This document shows positions 4,714 to 6,845 of a DNA stretch of 6,845 nucleotides, piece by piece (the first letter of the stretch is position 1; each line of letters starts with the position of its first letter). Location of the stretch: the NCBI GenBank assembly GCA_009843005.1, contig VYEH01000076.1, positions 1 to 6,845 of the forward strand, read 5' to 3'. The notes below the pieces were generated by a model. It was not told the origin of the DNA. It did no database searches and was given only the letters and a program-made list of their open reading frames with translations. This stretch comes from Pseudomonadota bacterium. GTDB taxonomy: Bacteria; Pseudomonadota; Gammaproteobacteria; Steroidobacterales; Rariloculaceae. The position numbers were made by a program, and so were the translations under genes.

Positions 4714-6093
4714 GTGGCTACTTTCGGGCGAAACACGGCTGTCTTGCTGAGCGCGTTGCAGTGCCTGTCAGGCCCCGCGCTCGCCCAGAATCAAGGGGTT
4801 GGCGGGTTCGCACAAGCGTTCGAATGAGGTCTCGATCAGGTTGAGGCGTACCCGCGCTACCGCATCGAAGTGCTTGCCTTTGCGTACAACGGTTTCGACC
4901 CCGATGAAGAAATATTTCCCGACGAACCGTACCAGATACGGCTGGACACGCGCCCGCCGCCTTTCCTGAATGTTCCGACGCCGCGTCCGTCCGAACTCCT
5001 GGCGCCGCTCGTCCTGGCGGAAGCCGATCAGGACTCCGGAACGAGCGAATCGGTCGATTCCGCATTTGCGACAGCGGCACCCGAAACACTCAACCCGGCT
5101 CCACCGGCGGTGGTGCTCGCGCCGGAGGATATCCAAGACCCTGAAGCAAATGCTGAAAGCCCCGAGGACGGCGCGGGAACCGATGCGGAGATCGCCGCGC
5201 CGGACGAAGGTAACGTCAATCCGGACAGCGACTCGCAAGGCGATCCGATAAACCTTTTGACGGACATTCCTACGGACGATCCAGAAGGGGCATCGGATGG
5301 CGAACCTGTGCCAAGGAATCTCGGACCGCTCGGTCCGGCGGACGATTCCACGCTCCGTTCCCTCATTGAATCTGAGATGGCATCAGGCGAAGCCACGTTA
5401 CAGGCGGAGCACCCGTATCCAATCCGCTCGGCGTACCTGCAGCGGCTCATCACATCGCTCGAGTTTCTGGAAGATCCCTCCAGGGTACCCATCCTTTTCG
5501 ATCCGATTCCCGAAAGCCTGCCGCTTCCTGGTCCGGACACGCCCGAATCCGAGCCGCCGGACGGCGGTGTAATCGATCCCGGAGCGATTGACGGGGACGA
5601 ACCCGAACCTGCGACCGCCAGAGCAGGCTCGACGTTCAGGGTCCTGCGCTCGGAGGAACTCGAGTTGCGTGGCGCGCTGCAGCGACTGCAGAGAGCCGGG
5701 GACTATACGCCGCTGGCCCACGGCGGCTGGGTACAGGCGACCTACCCTCCCGAACAGGCGATTCCCATCGACATATCGCTGCTTGGCACGGTGAATCCCG
5801 TGGGCACGGTGCAACTGCACCTCAGCCGGTTTCTGCACGTGACAGTCGACCTGGTGTACCGCGTGCCTCCCGAACCCCCATCCCTACAGGCGGCGCCGGT
5901 CGCCGACGATGTCCTGCGCGAACTGACGCTGCCGCTGCGATACGCGCTGCGTATTCAGCGCCGGGTTCGAAGCGGCGAGGTGCACTACCTCGATCACCCT
6001 GCCATCGGGCTGCTGGTGGTGGTCACGCCGGCGCCGGCGGAAACGCAGGACACCGGCGATCCGCTCGGCCCGCCCCGGGGTCCTGCAGCCTAG
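4714..6093 (+). CDS. csiV: CsiV-family envelope (peptidoglycan-binding) protein, reading frame interrupted by in-frame UGA at 4825-4827
   Basis: Read through the UGA (codon 38), the frame has 459 codons from GTG 4714 to TAG 6091-6093. Codons 1-25 look like a signal peptide (Arg6, hydrophobic AVLLSALQCL, then GPALA|Q). After the UGA come YPRYRIEVLAFAYN (codons 46-59), the usual opening strand of CsiV-family proteins. Next is a long Pro/Asp/Glu-rich, probably disordered segment (about 100-305, with a short helical stretch near 210-255). The conserved C-terminal part follows (about 309-440): LAHGGWVQ, LHLSRFLHVTVDLVY (368-382) and GEVHYLDHPAIGLLVVVTP. Known members are periplasmic; Vibrio CsiV binds peptidoglycan and affects cell shape. 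The longest frame without the UGA starts at GTG 4870, lacks any signal peptide and loses part of the first strand, so it is an unlikely true start. The UGA may be a nonsense mutation, a sequence error or a Sec codon. The next gene is mtiP, as for PA3003/PA3004. Confidence 0.75.
4825..4827 (+). other. in-frame UGA between signal peptide and mature domain of the CsiV-like protein
   Basis: The same frame is open from 4714 to this TGA and from it to 6093, with sensible protein character on both sides. No cysteine partner is nearby. Local stems are poor SECIS matches: 4829-4835 with 4841-4847 places its loop only 8 nt after UGA, and 4846-4850 with 4858-4863 has loop CCCGCGC without an early G. A TGG-to-TGA change (Trp) is a simple alternative. 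Confidence 0.6.
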
Positions 6094-6836
6094 CAGATCG
6101 CCGGAATCAGCCGCTCTAGTACTGCCGCAAACCGCTCCGCCCCTTGCGAGGTATGCCGCTCAAGCTGGGCGAGGATCGACGTATCGCCCGGAACCCGCCC
6201 CGCCGCATGATTGACGGCCAGTGCGCACACCGCGTAGCGCATGTCCAGTTCGCGGGCCAGCGATGCTTCCGGCATGGTCGTCATGCCCACCATGGTGCAG
6301 CCGTCGCGCTCCAGCCGATCAACCTCTGCCGCACTCTCCAGCCGCGGGCCCTGGGTCACCCCGATCACGCCCGACCGGATACTGCAACCGGCCTCCACCG
6401 CTGCGGAGGCAATCTGCCCCCGCAACTCGGCATCGAACGGCTCGGTAAAGTCCACGTGCGCGACTTCATCCTGATTACCGTCTGAATAGCTGTGCTCCCG
6501 CCCCCTCGTGTAGTCGATCACCTGATCCGGAACCGCCAGTTCCCCGGGCGGAAAATCCGACGCGATGGCGCCGACGGCGTTCAGCGCGATGCACCGCTGC
6601 ACGCCGTGCTGCTGCAGGAACCAGAGATTGGCCCTGTAGTTGACGAGATGAGGCGGAATCAGGTGCCGTTCGCCGTGACGGGCGATGCAGGCCACCCGGC
6701 GATCTCCGAATTCGACCCACAGGAGGGGACTGGAGGGCATCCCGTAGGGCGTCTTGCCCGGGCTTCTGGCCACCACGTTCAATGGCAGTCCGTAGTGGAC
6801 GGTGCCGACGATGAGTCCCAGGTTGCTGGACGCCAT
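6090..6836 (-). CDS. S-methyl-5'-thioinosine phosphorylase (MTAP/PNP family)
   Basis: The 248-aa protein closely follows the trimeric methylthioadenosine/purine nucleoside phosphorylase family, whose members are about 245-280 aa. It uses phosphate to cleave S-methyl-5'-thioinosine to hypoxanthine and 5-methylthioribose-1-phosphate, salvaging the by-product of polyamine and homoserine lactone synthesis in the cytoplasm. Visible motifs are the phosphate-binding ARHG (52-55), PPHLVNYRANLW (61-72), NAVGAI (86-91), DYTRGREHSY (108-117), TQGPRLES (161-168), the ribose-site GMTTMPEA (184-191) and VNHAAG with Asn209. Asn at this place fits 6-oxopurines, whereas adenine-specific MTAPs have Asp. It resembles Pseudomonas PA3004, the characterised MTIP. 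The usual N-terminal GGTG is here VGTV (10-13), keeping the Thr. The start ATG 6834-6836 gives the expected N-terminus; its ribosome-binding site is cut off by the window edge. The stop codon overlaps that of the convergent CsiV-like gene. Confidence 0.9.
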   Translation of the reverse strand: MASSNLGLIVGTVHYGLPLNVVARSPGKTPYGMPSSPLLWVEFGDRRVACIARHGERHLIPPHLVNYRANLWFLQQHGVQRCIALNAVGAIASDFPPGELAVPDQVIDYTRGREHSYSDGNQDEVAHVDFTEPFDAELRGQIASAAVEAGCSIRSGVIGVTQGPRLESAAEVDRLERDGCTMVGMTTMPEASLARELDMRYAVCALAVNHAAGRVPGDTSILAQLERHTSQGAERFAAVLERLIPAIC

Positions 6837-6845
6837 GTGTCAATC

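Noticed and set aside
534..4827. Genome-wide reassignment of UGA to Trp
   Set aside because: TGG is used for Trp throughout, including next to the UGA at 534. TGA also serves as the stop of the selenoprotein gene and of djlA.
1..6845. CRISPR array, tRNA or rRNA gene, insertion sequence, attachment site
   Set aside because: I saw no regularly spaced repeats, cloverleaf-like segment, transposase motif, terminal inverted repeats or rRNA-like sequence. In particular no tRNA-Sec (selC) is present.

Overview
The window looks like chromosomal DNA from a GC-rich gammaproteobacterium. I infer this from the high G+C third codon positions, from the neighbouring pair of a CsiV-family gene and an S-methyl-5'-thioinosine phosphorylase gene (also neighbours in Pseudomonas, PA3003 and PA3004), and from a DjlA-type co-chaperone. 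I cannot name a genus. The organism decodes UGA as selenocysteine (Sec): the window holds a selenophosphate synthetase gene, and just upstream of it a gene interrupted by one UGA inside a redox-active motif.

Layout from left to right. Positions 1-146 (+) are the tail of a gene that resembles the C-terminus of a molybdopterin-binding xanthine/aldehyde dehydrogenase large subunit. Positions 285-1355 (+) are one 356-codon gene read through UGA at 534-536. It encodes a secreted thioredoxin-fold/peroxiredoxin-like domain with a U-P-F-C active site, fused to a DsbD-alpha-like domain with its own cysteine pair. A hairpin at 551-567 fits a bacterial SECIS element. Positions 1356-1474 are a leader with two inverted repeats. 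Positions 1475-3730 (+) are a 751-aa fusion of a FAD/NAD(P)-dependent oxidoreductase with SelD. Positions 3788-4570 (-) are a TerB plus J-domain protein of the DjlA type. Positions 4571-4713 are a divergent intergenic region with a 12-bp palindrome, an 8-bp inverted repeat and a TATAAT box. Positions 4714-6093 (+) are a CsiV-family envelope protein whose signal peptide is separated from the mature domain by an in-frame UGA at 4825-4827. Positions 6090-6836 (-) are S-methyl-5'-thioinosine phosphorylase.

How the genes work together: the left half is a small selenium unit. The SelD fusion would make selenophosphate, the selenium donor for Sec-tRNA, and the redoxin next to it is a likely consumer of Sec. 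The selA, selB and selC genes are not in the window. The right half looks like ordinary core-genome content: protein folding, cell envelope and methylthioadenosine salvage. Its one oddity is the second UGA-interrupted reading frame. That UGA could be a second Sec codon, a nonsense mutation or an assembly error. Its downstream RNA structure fits SECIS rules poorly, so I do not claim it as a selenoprotein.
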